Assembly (NCBI GenBank): GCA_964549445.1
Contig: CAZJVS010000014.1
Span: 1-64,000 of the forward strand
Length of the DNA stretch: 64,000 nucleotides
DNA from: SpSt-539 sp964549445
GTDB taxonomy: Bacteria; Planctomycetota; Phycisphaerae; UBA1845; UTPLA1
Direction of reading: 5' to 3'
Part shown: positions 1 through 8,060 of the stretch, piece by piece
How the letters are laid out: each line of letters begins with the position of its first letter
Numbering within the stretch: the stretch's first letter is position 1
Notes under the pieces: generated by a model
Database searches by the model: none
The model's input: only the letters and a program-made list of their open reading frames with translations
Told to the model about the DNA's origin: nothing
Position numbers and translations under genes: made by a program

Positions 1-8
1 ATGTTGGC

Positions 9-890
9 GTGGGCACACGCGGGCGAGTTTGGCGGGTGGGGAAGTGGGTGGGGGTGGGGGCAGTTGCATTTGGCGTGTTGCAGTTCCTTGTGTGGGACGT
101 GAGCTTGAGTCATCTCACCGTCCTGGACGTGGGACGGCATCGAGTGGCCGCCATGCGGGGGATGTATTCGCTGACGCAGAGGCCGCCGGGAGCGCCGGAG
201 CGGTCATTCAAGGCGCTCGTACGACCGTTTTTCATGACGGCCACGGATATCGGATTGCAGCGGCCGTACTGGGATACGACGGCGTGGAATACGCCGGTCC
301 TATTTCTGCCAATCTGGGTTGTTTCTTGTGCGGCGGTTGGCGCGGGATGCGTGCTCTGGTTCGTCGCAAGCGTCTTTGACGCTCGCCGGACGCGACGATC
401 ATTCCGGGCAAGTGGAATCGTGTTCGTGACGGCGGTGGTGCTCGTTGCGGCGTGCGTTGTATGGCGCGCGAGCCGGCTCGAGATGCGGGCGTGGGGGCTG
501 CCGCAAGTCGGATCGGTTACTCCGGTCGTCACACTTTGCAGGAAATGTTTGTGGGTCGACTTCTATCGGCCAACGCTTGCAAATACATCGACGATCGTGG
601 AATGGCCGTGGGACCAGAAGTTCCATTCGGCGCAGGCATATCAATCACTGAAAACAATGGGATACAGGATCCAGACGGACCCGTATATCCGCATACCTAC
701 GATGTGGTTCGTCGCTGTCGCGCTCGTTCCTTTCACCTGGGCGGCATGGCGGCGATGGAAGCGGCCCGGACGCGGGTATTGCAGAGAGTGCGGGTATGAC
801 TTGCACAAGAATGAGTCGGGGGTTTGTCCGGAGTGTGGGACGCATTTGGAGCAGAGCGCGGGAACGGGTAAGCCCGTTGAAACGGGCTGA
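9..890 (+). CDS. Membrane protein with C-terminal zinc ribbon
   Basis: Hypothetical protein of 293 aa read from a GTG at 9; the frame is open to the window edge, so the true start may lie outside. About four hydrophobic segments are visible (near residues 12-33, 95-121, 136-150 and 230-247). The C-terminus carries a four-cysteine zinc ribbon (CRECGYD...GVCPECG) of a kind common at the ends of planctomycete membrane proteins. The function is unknown. The last residues and the stop codon are supplied by the first palindrome of the adjacent repeat block, so the original C-terminus was probably altered when the repeat arrived. Confidence 0.7.
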   Translation: MGTRGRVWRVGKWVGVGAVAFGVLQFLVWDVSLSHLTVLDVGRHRVAAMRGMYSLTQRPPGAPERSFKALVRPFFMTATDIGLQRPYWDTTAWNTPVLFLPIWVVSCAAVGAGCVLWFVASVFDARRTRRSFRASGIVFVTAVVLVAACVVWRASRLEMRAWGLPQVGSVTPVVTLCRKCLWVDFYRPTLANTSTIVEWPWDQKFHSAQAYQSLKTMGYRIQTDPYIRIPTMWFVAVALVPFTWAAWRRWKRPGRGYCRECGYDLHKNESGVCPECGTHLEQSAGTGKPVETG

Positions 891-990
891 GGCGAATCAG
901 AAAAATCGGGGGGATTCGTCGGTGCCGGACCAGCCCTTAAGGGCTGGCCTAACAGCCCGCTGCGGCGGGGAAACGCCGTGAACGGCGTTG
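870..990. repeat. REP-like palindrome block, left copy
   Basis: A block of four short inverted repeats: AGCCCGTTGAAACGGGCT (871-888), CCAGCCCTTAAGGGCTGG (930-947), CCCGC-TGCG-GCGGG (956-969) and AACGCCGTGAACGGCGTT (972-989). A very similar block in the same orientation lies after the transposase at 1537-1658. Y1 transposases of the REP-associated type recognise such hairpins; that this block is the element's substrate is an inference from proximity. Confidence 0.75.
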
Positions 991-1112
991 ATCATTCGCA
1001 ATGATGCGTCGGAGCGGGCGGGAGTGGTTGGAACGGCGCGGTTGGAATAGTCTCTTCGTCCGACAACACTCGATTCGATGCTGCCTGGAGTCGCAAGATT
1101 GGAGCGTACGCA

Positions 1113-1547
1113 ATGCCGCGCAATGTCTATTCCGAGATCCATCTGCACATCACCTGGCACACCAAGGACAGTGCGGCCGTACTGACGGATCGGATCGAGG
1201 ATCGCACCCATCACTACCTTCGTCACCGGGCGAGTGAGACGGCTGGCGTGCTCGTGCACGAGATAAACGGGATGCCCGATCATGTGCATCTGGCGGTGCG
1301 TGTACCGCCAACGCTGCTGATTGCGGATTGGATCGGTGAGCTGAAGGGTGCGAGCGCGCATTACATCAACCACGAGATTGCGAATCGCAAGGTTCTGGAG
1401 TGGCAGACCGGGTATGGTGTGGTGAGCTTTGGATCGAAGGATGTTCCGTGGGTTGCGGCGTACATTCGCAATCAGAAGGAGCACCATGCAAAAGGCGCAA
1501 CGCAAGAGCGGTTGGAGCGAATCGAGCGAGGGGAGGAACCCCGTTGA
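1113..1547 (+). mobile_element. IS200/REP-associated Y1 transposase
   Basis: A 144-aa single-domain HUH transposase. The metal-binding HUH pair is at H57-V-H59 (PDHVHLAV), and the family block YIRNQKEHH near residues 117-125 holds the candidate nucleophile Y117. The size matches intact IS200-type TnpA proteins. It binds and cuts single-stranded hairpin DNA. It lies between two direct ~120-bp blocks of palindromes, as expected of a REP-associated transposase, and its own stop codon falls inside the first palindrome of the right block. No accessory TnpB is present. The ATG at 1113 was chosen because the N-terminal family strand (IHLHITWHT) follows directly. Confidence 0.9.
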
Positions 1548-1658
1548 AACGGGCTGAGGGAATTGAGAATGAGAAATTGCGGGCCGCGGTGCGGCACCAG
1601 CCCTCAAAGGGCTGGCCTAATGGCCCGCTGCGGCGGGGAAACGCCGTGAACGGCGTTG
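1537..1658. repeat. REP-like palindrome block, right copy
   Basis: Second copy of the block at 870-990, in the same orientation. It contains CCCCGTTGAAACGGGCT (1539-1555), CCAGCCCTCAAAGGGCTGG (1597-1615), the CCCGCTGCGGCGGG hairpin and AACGCCGTGAACGGCGTT (1640-1657). The spacers between palindromes differ from the left copy while the hairpins are conserved, which points to selection on the hairpins. Confidence 0.75.
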
Positions 1659-1737
1659 AGAGCGGCTGACGGACTCGTGCAGAGTGTGAGTGCGGGGCGC
1701 AGCCGGCTTGGACGCATCCAGCGGTAGGGCGTGCGGC

Positions 1738-2196
1738 ATGCGATACGTCGTCGGCTTCATGATGGTGGCGTTCTTTGTGGCCGGGGTGGGGCTGTTTGTG
1801 GCGGGGGTGATCGGGTTGATTCGGCGACTGGCGGTGCGGCGGCGGCTGCGATCCGCGGAGGGAGAGATCGTCTGGATTGACAAGCGCGTGGTCAACACGG
1901 ACTACGACTCGGGGCGATCGGCGGAGTATCACTATCCGGAGATCAAGTTCCGTCCGGGTGTGGGGCCGGAGACGAAGTTTTTGTCGGAGATTGGGGCGGG
2001 GTCGCGGGCGAAGCGGTACGCGATCGGGCAGAAGATCGGCGTGCTTTACGATCCAGAGGAGGCGATTCCTCCGATGATCGACTCGTGGGCGGGGGTGTGG
2101 GGGCCGAACGTGCTCCGGGTGATCTTCGGGCCGGTGTTCGTGTTCGGGGCCGGGCTGATCTGGTATGCGTTCGGGGACAGGATCATGGGGCGGTAG
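1738..2196 (+). CDS. DUF3592-like membrane protein
   Basis: A 152-aa protein with one N-terminal and one C-terminal transmembrane segment. Between them is a soluble stretch with Y-x-P-x-I-K-F and a V-L-Y-D-P-E-E-A signature, as in DUF3592 proteins, whose function is unknown. I chose the ATG at 1738 rather than the upstream GTG at 1690 because the hydrophobic segment begins right after it and TAGGG precedes it. Confidence 0.65.
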   Translation: MRYVVGFMMVAFFVAGVGLFVAGVIGLIRRLAVRRRLRSAEGEIVWIDKRVVNTDYDSGRSAEYHYPEIKFRPGVGPETKFLSEIGAGSRAKRYAIGQKIGVLYDPEEAIPPMIDSWAGVWGPNVLRVIFGPVFVFGAGLIWYAFGDRIMGR

Positions 2197-2313
2197 GTCA
2201 GTCAATGACAATCAACAGTCAAAACGTCAACAATCAACATCCAGAGACCACCGGGATCGAATGCCGGCGCGCGGCGCGGGTCCGGGTGGAGCGTGCGTGG
2301 CCGGGTGTCGGCG

Positions 2314-2511
2314 TCAGCCGATGTAGCTGGGGACGACGAGGCCGAAGGCCTGGAGCGGGAAGAGACTGATGAAGGCAGTCGTGACGTCGCAGTAGCCGGC
2401 GACGAAGAGGCCGACGATCGAGCCGACGACAGGGACCTGATTGATGAGGGTGACGAGGTCGCTGCAGAGGGCGGAGATGAGATTGATGTAGGGGTTGATG
2501 GAAGTCGTCAT
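2314..2511 (-). CDS. Two-cysteine hydrophobic microprotein 1
   Basis: A 65-aa protein, almost entirely hydrophobic, with no Lys or Arg. Cysteines are at 16 and 41, with P-V-V-G at 27-30 between them, giving C-x10-PVVG-x10-C. The same pattern recurs in the next two minus-strand microproteins (2746-2901 and 3018-3167), which supports all three as real genes. A GGAG lies 8 nt before the ATG. There is no classic signal peptide; the chain could insert in a membrane or be exported by an unknown route. I do not recognise the family. Confidence 0.7.
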   Translation of the reverse strand: MTTSINPYINLISALCSDLVTLINQVPVVGSIVGLFVAGYCDVTTAFISLFPLQAFGLVVPSYIG

Positions 2512-2695
2512 GGGGTGTCTCCGGTGTCGGTGGCGAGCATCCGTGCTCCGTTAGTATCGGGGAATGTGAGCGGTGGCCCGTTGTCGCTCTGGGACATTCA
2601 GCTTATCAGACGCTGGACGGGTGACGCAACCCGTTTTTGGCGGCCGGCGGATGAGTTGGGGCGCTCGTTGAGAGCATGCAGCCGGGGTGGGCGTC

Positions 2696-2715
2696 GGCCG
2701 GCGGGGGCGCCGGCC
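2696..2715. terminator. GC hairpin between microproteins 1 and 2
   Basis: A perfect 7-bp stem (GGCCGGC / GCCGGCC) with a 6-nt loop lies downstream of microprotein 2 on the minus strand. There is no T-run, so it could be an RNA-processing or mRNA-stability hairpin instead of a terminator. Confidence 0.35.
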
Positions 2716-2745
2716 GCTACTTGGCGTGGGCTCGAACGGCGGACG

Positions 2746-2901
2746 CTACAGACCGACGAAGATGAAGAGATTGGCGAACTGGGTGCAGGCGGTGACGACC
2801 AGGTTTGCGAGGGTGACGCCGATGAAGGGGATGCTGTTGAGGTTTTCGAGGAGGAGGCAGACCTGGTTGATCGGGCCGCTGATGAGTCCGGTTGATCCCA
2901 T
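2746..2901 (-). CDS. Two-cysteine hydrophobic microprotein 2
   Basis: A 51-aa protein beginning MGSTGLISG. Cysteines at 15 and 39 bracket P-F-I-G (25-28), giving C-x9-PFIG-x10-C. There is one acidic residue (E19) and no Lys or Arg. GGAG lies 8 nt before the ATG. It is the middle member of a three-gene minus-strand cluster of similar peptides. Function unknown. Confidence 0.7.
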   Translation of the reverse strand: MGSTGLISGPINQVCLLLENLNSIPFIGVTLANLVVTACTQFANLFIFVGL

Positions 2902-2937
2902 GAGGAGTTCTCCGACGACAGGCGAGGACTAAACGAC

Positions 2938-2978
2938 AGCGGAGCTTGCGCTGACCGAACGGCCGCCCAAGCTCCGCT
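2938..2978 (-). terminator. Hairpin between microproteins 3 and 2
   Basis: A perfect 11-bp inverted repeat (AGCGGAGCTTG / CAAGCTCCGCT) with a 19-nt loop lies just after microprotein 3 on the minus strand and before the ribosome site of microprotein 2. No strong T-run follows, so partial termination or transcript processing is as likely as full termination. Confidence 0.45.
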
Positions 2979-3017
2979 TGATTCTATGCCCGGATGGGGT
3001 TTTCTCGATGAGGCGAA

Positions 3018-3167
3018 TTAGAGGGGGAAACCGCCGACCACTTCGCCAATGACACTGCAGACGGTGTTGGTGATCGACGCGAGGAAGCTGCCGACGAAGG
3101 GTATCGCGGAATAGATGTCGATGAGCGTTCCGCAAACCGTGTCGAGGATTCCAGAAAAACTTAACAT
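3018..3167 (-). CDS. Two-cysteine hydrophobic microprotein 3
   Basis: A 49-aa protein beginning MLSFSGILDTVC. Cysteines at 12 and 37 bracket P-F-V-G (23-26), giving C-x10-PFVG-x10-C, the same layout as microproteins 1 and 2. It has three acidic residues and no Lys or Arg. A strong GAAGGAG sits a few bases before the ATG. It is the first gene of the minus-strand cluster, downstream of a plausible promoter at 3232-3260. Function unknown; a membrane-inserted or disulfide-bonded surface peptide is possible. Confidence 0.75.
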   Translation of the reverse strand: MLSFSGILDTVCGTLIDIYSAIPFVGSFLASITNTVCSVIGEVVGGFPL

Positions 3168-3231
3168 GTTCACTCCTTCAATGAGCCCGATTCAAGACCG
3201 CCACCCAAGAACGTCCCGGGGGAGGGTGGGT

Positions 3232-3260
3232 AGGATAACCGTGGGTCCGGGCCGAAACAA
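3232..3260 (-). promoter_or_regulatory. Possible promoter of the minus-strand microprotein cluster
   Basis: Read on the minus strand, TTGTTT (3260-3255) and TATCCT (3237-3232) are separated by 17 nt, 65 nt upstream of microprotein 3. Each box matches the sigma-70 consensus at 4 of 6 positions. Confidence 0.4.
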
Positions 3261-3412
3261 ATCGCCCGCCAAACCCGACGCTACCCTTATCGGCAGTACT
3301 GGCAGTGCTGGCGGAAGGGGTCAGCGGACCGGAGCGCAGAAACGGCGCGGGCTGGGTGTTGCCGGGGGAGGCGTTTTGTCGTATCTTGCTGTCGGATAAC
3401 GAGATGTAGCGT

Positions 3413-4408
3413 ATGCGGGTGCTGGTGACGGGTGGAGCGGGGTATGTGGGGAGCCATACGGTCCGCGCGCTTGCCGAAGCGGGGCACGAGGTGGTGGTTT
3501 TCGACAACTTGTCCACCGGGCACGCGGCGGCGGTGGATGGCCGGGCGCGGCTGGTGGTTGGGGATTTGTCGGATCGGGAGCAGCTAGCGGGATTGATGGG
3601 TCGCGAGGGGGTTGAGGCGGTCTTGCACTTTGCGGCGTCGATCGAGGTGGGGGTCTCGGTACGCGATCCGCTGCTTTTCTATGACAACAACGTGGCGAAC
3701 ACGATCGGGCTGCTGCGGGTGATGCAGGGGTCGGGGGTGAAGCGGTTCGTGTTCAGCTCGACGTGCGCGACGTATGGGATTCCGGAGCGGATGCCGATCG
3801 TGGAGACGATGCCGCGCGTTCCGGCGAGTCCGTATGCGCGGGCGAAGCTGGCGGTGGAGTGGGCGCTGGCGGATTCGTCGGCGGCGTGGGGGCTGGGGTT
3901 TGCGGCGCTGCGGTATTTCAATGCGGCCGGGGCGGCGGGGGATGCGACGATCGGCGAGGACCACGAGCCGGAGACGCACCTGATACCGAACATCTTGAAG
4001 GTGGCGCTGGGGCAGTCGGAGGCGGTGACGATCTTCGGGACGGACTATCCGACTCCGGATGGGACATGCGTGCGGGATTATGTGCACGTGGAAGACCTGG
4101 CGGCGGCGCATCTGCGGGCGCTGGAGGTGATGCGGGAGGGGGAGGCGCGGTATTACAACTGCGGGACGGGGCGGGGGGCGTCGGTGCGGGAGGCGATCGA
4201 GGCGGCGCGGTCTGTCACGGGGCATGCGATCGCGGTGCGGGAGCAGCCGAGGCGGGCGGGGGATGTGCCGGAGCTGTATGCGGATGCGGGGCTGATTGCG
4301 CGGGAGCTGGGGTGGCGGCCGCGGTACACGGAGTTGGAGAAGATTGTGGCGACGGCGTGGGAGTGGCATCGGCGGCATCCGCAAGGGTATGGGGATCGGC
4401 GGGGGTGA
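3413..4408 (+). CDS. galE: UDP-glucose 4-epimerase
   Basis: A 331-aa short-chain dehydrogenase of the GalE family, which interconverts UDP-glucose and UDP-galactose for exopolysaccharide and galactose metabolism. The NAD-binding TGGAGYVGSH is at 6-15, the catalytic Ser/Thr at S116-T117, and the Y-x3-K dyad at Y141/K145 (SPYARAK). Length is normal. It stands alone, divergent from the microprotein cluster and followed by a 220-bp gap, so it is probably monocistronic. Confidence 0.93.
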   Translation: MRVLVTGGAGYVGSHTVRALAEAGHEVVVFDNLSTGHAAAVDGRARLVVGDLSDREQLAGLMGREGVEAVLHFAASIEVGVSVRDPLLFYDNNVANTIGLLRVMQGSGVKRFVFSSTCATYGIPERMPIVETMPRVPASPYARAKLAVEWALADSSAAWGLGFAALRYFNAAGAAGDATIGEDHEPETHLIPNILKVALGQSEAVTIFGTDYPTPDGTCVRDYVHVEDLAAAHLRALEVMREGEARYYNCGTGRGASVREAIEAARSVTGHAIAVREQPRRAGDVPELYADAGLIARELGWRPRYTELEKIVATAWEWHRRHPQGYGDRRG

Positions 4409-4630
4409 GCGGGGGCGGGGTGTGAATTGTCCGCCACAAATTGTTTCAGATCGTCCTGTCGGGTGTGTAGTTCCTTCTGAGCGATGAATCGGCGGCGCGG
4501 GCGCGGCACGAGAGTCAGCGCGCGGAATGCCGATATGACTGATTCGACGTGTCGACGCACGTTCCAGTTGCGCACGAACCAACAAATCTGAAGGCGCGGG
4601 GCGGTCGGGTCCCGGAGGAGACGCGGTGAT

Positions 4631-6097
4631 ATGAGGAACAGAGCGAGACTCGCGGGCGGGTTTTTGGCGCTGTTGACGGGCGTGGGCGTGCCGGCAGTGT
4701 CCGTGGGGGCGCCGCTGTTCACGGGGGTGCAGGTGAGCGACGGGAACACGGACAACAACATTGCGTTTCCGAACACGGCGCGGAAGGTCGCGACGGGTCC
4801 GGATGGGACGATCTACGTCACGTACTACGGGCTGACGGGCGGGACGCGGGTGGCGCGGAGCACGAACCGGGGGCAGTGGTTTGAGCCGAGCGTGCAACTG
4901 ACGGCGCTGTCGATCGAGTGCGAGATCGCGGTGGATCAGGCCGGGGTGGTGCACGTGGCGGGTGTTGATGTCGATCATGTGTTGTACACGCGGAGCACGG
5001 ACGGCGGGCAGAACTTTGCGCCGATGGTGTCGATCGCGGACATGTTCGCGATCTCGGTGCACATGTCGGTGGATACGCCGTTCGTGTACCTGGTTCCGCG
5101 GAGCGGGTCCGTGGTGCTGGTGAACGGGGCGAGCGGGGCGGGTGCGTTTACGTCGACACCGCTGGGCGGGAGCGAGGTGTTTTCGGATATCCATACGGAC
5201 CGGTCGAACGGGCAGGTGATCGTGCAGACGGACGATCCGGGGCTGATGTTTGCGAACAGCACGGACCACGGGGCGACATTTTCGCCGCTGACGCCGATCG
5301 CGGCCTCGATTTTCTATTCGACGGCGGTGTTTGCGAACACGCCGAACGGCCGGTTCATGTACACGGGAGGGGACGGCAACTCGGGGGTGCGCGTGAACGT
5401 CGATGATCTGTCGTTTGTGCCGCTGACATTGGGGACGACGACGAATTCGCAAGGGCGGTGCCTGGCGGTGGATGCGTTCAACAACATGGTGGACGCGTAC
5501 GTGACCGCGCCGAATGTGGCGTACCACATCAGCACGGACAACGGGGAGACGTTTGGGCCGGAGGTGCCGGTGGCACAGGCGGACTTCATCAGCGTGGCGA
5601 TCAACCGGTTTTACGGGGATTTGGTGGTGGTGTACCAGACCGCCGGGGAGATCTTTGCGTCAGTGTACCAGAGCGAATTTATTCAGGCGCCGAACGTGGT
5701 CACGGCGGATGTGAGTAACGTGACGGGATCGAGCGCGACGTGCGGCGGATATGTGACGTCGAGTGGAAACCTGGAAGTGACGGCGCGGGGCGTTTGCTGG
5801 AGCACGTCGCCGACGCCGACGGTCGCGGACGCGCATACCAGCGATGGGGTGGGGACGGGCGAGTATACGAGCGCGCTGACGGGGCTGAGCATTAACACGA
5901 CGTATTTCGTGCGGGCGTATGCGACGAACTCGCTGGGGACGGGGTATGGCGAGGTGAAGAGCTTTGAGACGACGTCGGCGGAGTATGTCGTCGTGAAGCG
6001 GGTGGTGTTCCCGTGGCCGATCTGCGGCGTGCCGAGCATTGCGCCGATGGCGGTGATGCTGGTGACGCTCGTGGGATGGAAGTATCGGCGGCGGTAA
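4631..6097 (+). CDS. Secreted sialidase-like/BNR repeat protein with C-terminal anchor
   Basis: A 488-aa exported protein with a signal peptide at about 1-26. Repeated S-x-D-x-G-x-x-F units (STNRGQWFEP, STDGGQNFAP, STDHGATFSP, STDNGETFGP) are Asp-box/BNR-type repeats, suggesting a beta-propeller. Residues ~355-450 form a fibronectin-like domain with TARGVCWSTSPTPT and YFVRAYATNS, a style common in Bacteroidetes surface proteins. The end carries Ile-Cys-Gly, a hydrophobic helix and an Arg-rich tail (WKYRRR), which looks like a sorting signal. GGAGG lies 17-21 nt before the ATG. No full sialidase active site was recognised, so enzymatic activity is doubtful. Confidence 0.75.
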   Translation: MRNRARLAGGFLALLTGVGVPAVSVGAPLFTGVQVSDGNTDNNIAFPNTARKVATGPDGTIYVTYYGLTGGTRVARSTNRGQWFEPSVQLTALSIECEIAVDQAGVVHVAGVDVDHVLYTRSTDGGQNFAPMVSIADMFAISVHMSVDTPFVYLVPRSGSVVLVNGASGAGAFTSTPLGGSEVFSDIHTDRSNGQVIVQTDDPGLMFANSTDHGATFSPLTPIAASIFYSTAVFANTPNGRFMYTGGDGNSGVRVNVDDLSFVPLTLGTTTNSQGRCLAVDAFNNMVDAYVTAPNVAYHISTDNGETFGPEVPVAQADFISVAINRFYGDLVVVYQTAGEIFASVYQSEFIQAPNVVTADVSNVTGSSATCGGYVTSSGNLEVTARGVCWSTSPTPTVADAHTSDGVGTGEYTSALTGLSINTTYFVRAYATNSLGTGYGEVKSFETTSAEYVVVKRVVFPWPICGVPSIAPMAVMLVTLVGWKYRRR

Positions 6098-6169
6098 ATG
6101 GGCGCGGGTGGACCGGGACTTGGACAGGATTTGACGCTCCGCGGGCGGAGCGAGCGACTGGAGAGAAAC

Positions 6170-6385
6170 ATGCGGAATCGAACGAAGCGGTGGATGATTG
6201 GGGCGGCGCTGACGGCGGTGATGGCGGGCTCGACGGGGTGCTCGGCGTTCGGATTTCCGGTGCCGGACCTGGGGTCGTTCATCGCCGGGTGGCTGGCGGC
6301 GGGGTTCTTCGGGACGACGACGACTTGCTACGTGAATGGCGAGAAGGTGGATTGCAAGGATCTGCCGGCGAATGTGCAGCCGTAG
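6170..6385 (+). CDS. Small lipoprotein
   Basis: A 71-aa protein with an N-terminal signal ending in a lipobox-like A-G-S-T-G-C, so it is probably a lipid-anchored peptide. It then has a short hydrophobic stretch (FIAGWLAAGFF) and a C-terminal module with two more cysteines (TTTCYVNGEKVDCKDLP). The ATG at 6170 was chosen over 6098 because GGAGAG lies directly before it and the signal starts there. Function unknown. Confidence 0.65.
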   Translation: MRNRTKRWMIGAALTAVMAGSTGCSAFGFPVPDLGSFIAGWLAAGFFGTTTTCYVNGEKVDCKDLPANVQP

Positions 6386-6406
6386 GGGCAGAGCGCGAGT
6401 CGCACT

Positions 6407-7372
6407 TCAGTTTGCCGGAAGGACGGGCGCGTCAAGGCGCTCGTCCTTGGGGCGGGATTTCCAGCGGCGGTGGATCCAGAGGTATTGATCGGGCGACGAT
6501 CGGATGAAGTCTTCGATGGCTTTGCTGAACTCCTGAGTGATCCACATCAGCTCGTCGTCTTTTCCTTGCCATTCTTCGGGCATGATCATTCTGGTGACGG
6601 CGGCTTCGAATTCGAAGCGGTCGTTGAGTCGTTTTGCATATCCGACGATGACGGGGGCTTTGTGCTGAATGGCGAGGAGGCCGATCGACTTGTAGGTGGA
6701 GGCCTTGCGGCCGAAGAAGTCGACGAAGAGGCCTTTACTGCCGGCGTTCTGGTCGGCGATGAAGCAGAGGGCCTGGCCGTCGTCGAGGATTTCGCTCATG
6801 GATTGGGAGGCGCCTTTTTTGTAGAGGAGGCGGAGGCCGCTGGGTTCGCGGCGGGACATGAGGTAGTCGTTGAGGTAATCGTTATCGAGGGGGCGCATGA
6901 CGGCGACGATGTCGAAGCCCCAGGTGGCGAGGGTGTAGCCGAGGAGCTCCCAGTTGCCGTAGTGGGCGGTGAGCATAATGACGCCGCGCTTCTGGAGGAG
7001 GAGGCGGAGGGCGGGCGGCATGTTGACGGGGTGGACGAACTGGGCCCAGGACCAGCGGGTGATGAGGCGCGGGGTGAAGAGGACTTCCATGGCGAGCATG
7101 GCCATGGATTGCATGGAGGCGAGTGCGATGCGCGAGACTTCGGCAGGGGGCAGCTCGGGCATGGCGAGACGGATGTGCTCTTCGGCGCGGGCGCGGTGTT
7201 TTGAGAAGGCGCGGCCGAGGAGGGGGATGCGGCGGGGGAAGTGAAACCAGATGGTGCCGAGGAGCCGGGCGGTGCGGAGGTTGGCGTTGATGGGGAAGGA
7301 GTGGAAGACCATGACGACGGCGCGGAAGGCGAGGTAGGTCAGATAATCGAGCCAGGCGCGGCGGGACTTCAT
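6407..7372 (-). CDS. Lipid A biosynthesis-type lauroyl acyltransferase
   Basis: A 321-aa membrane-associated acyltransferase of the LpxL/HtrB family, which transfers acyl chains to lipid A precursors or similar glycolipids at the inner membrane. The H-x4-E catalytic motif is H137-YGNW-E142 (TAHYGNWELLG), and a second family block, CFIADQNAG, is present near 210. An N-terminal hydrophobic helix anchors it. No other lipid A gene is nearby, so the exact acceptor is unknown. Confidence 0.85.
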   Translation of the reverse strand: MKSRRAWLDYLTYLAFRAVVMVFHSFPINANLRTARLLGTIWFHFPRRIPLLGRAFSKHRARAEEHIRLAMPELPPAEVSRIALASMQSMAMLAMEVLFTPRLITRWSWAQFVHPVNMPPALRLLLQKRGVIMLTAHYGNWELLGYTLATWGFDIVAVMRPLDNDYLNDYLMSRREPSGLRLLYKKGASQSMSEILDDGQALCFIADQNAGSKGLFVDFFGRKASTYKSIGLLAIQHKAPVIVGYAKRLNDRFEFEAAVTRMIMPEEWQGKDDELMWITQEFSKAIEDFIRSSPDQYLWIHRRWKSRPKDERLDAPVLPAN

Positions 7373-7461
7373 GCGGGGCGATTCTAGCGTGAGGGTGGAA
7401 GTTGGGAGGGGCTTGAGTTGAAAGTGTAAGCTGGGGCGCGGATCGCCGATAAGCGGGGCGG

Positions 7462-8016
7462 ATGCGCGAGAATCGGAACATGTCGGTCGGCGATCGGCGC
7501 GGCTTCACGCTGGTGGAGATGATGATCGTCATCGTGATCCTGGCGACGCTGGCGGGGCTGGTGATTCCGTACTTTGCGGACACGTCGCAGGAGGCGCGGA
7601 TCATCGCGACGCAGAACATTCTGCGGACGACAGGGACGGCGATTGATCTTTACCGGGTGAGGTATACGCGGCCGAACTATCCGCCGACGGTGATGGGGTC
7701 TTGGTTCATGACGAAGGTGGTTCCACCGAACCCGATGGCGATGGATGGTTCGACAACGGGGACGGTGGAGGTGGTGAACATCGCGAACGCGACGAACCCC
7801 TCGAACCGGACGATCGGGGCCGGGATCTCGCACTACTGGTACAACGCGGCGAACGGGGTAATCCGGGCGCGGGTTCAGCCGCAGGAGACGTCGGCGCTGA
7901 CGACGTCGCTGTACAACACGGTTAACGCGACGGGCGGGACGACGGTGATCGTGACGCCGTCGGGCGGTCCGATCCGCGATGTCGAAGACGGTGGGGGTGC
8001 GCTGGAGGCCTTCTGA
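7462..8016 (+). CDS. Type II secretion/type IV pilin-like pseudopilin
   Basis: A 184-aa protein with a class III prepilin leader: RRG cleaved before FTLVEMMIVIVIL, with Glu at +5. The remainder is variable and Thr/Asn-rich, as in planctomycete pseudopilins. The start could be ATG 7462 or ATG 7480. It is a stand-alone copy, far from the main pseudopilin operon at 29.8-39.2 kb, and may form a separate minor fibre. Confidence 0.85.
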   Translation: MRENRNMSVGDRRGFTLVEMMIVIVILATLAGLVIPYFADTSQEARIIATQNILRTTGTAIDLYRVRYTRPNYPPTVMGSWFMTKVVPPNPMAMDGSTTGTVEVVNIANATNPSNRTIGAGISHYWYNAANGVIRARVQPQETSALTTSLYNTVNATGGTTVIVTPSGGPIRDVEDGGGALEAF

Positions 8017-8060
8017 ATCGCATTTGGCAATCGTACGCCGTGGCGGATGGCGCCTGGGAT

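Noticed and set aside
4409..4630. Minus-strand frame through the galE-surface protein gap
   Set aside because: No start signal or recognisable family; it runs antisense into both neighbouring genes.
3584..5527. 647-codon minus-strand open frame across galE and the surface protein
   Set aside because: Arg/Pro/His-rich translation typical of GC-rich antisense frames; both plus-strand genes are certain.
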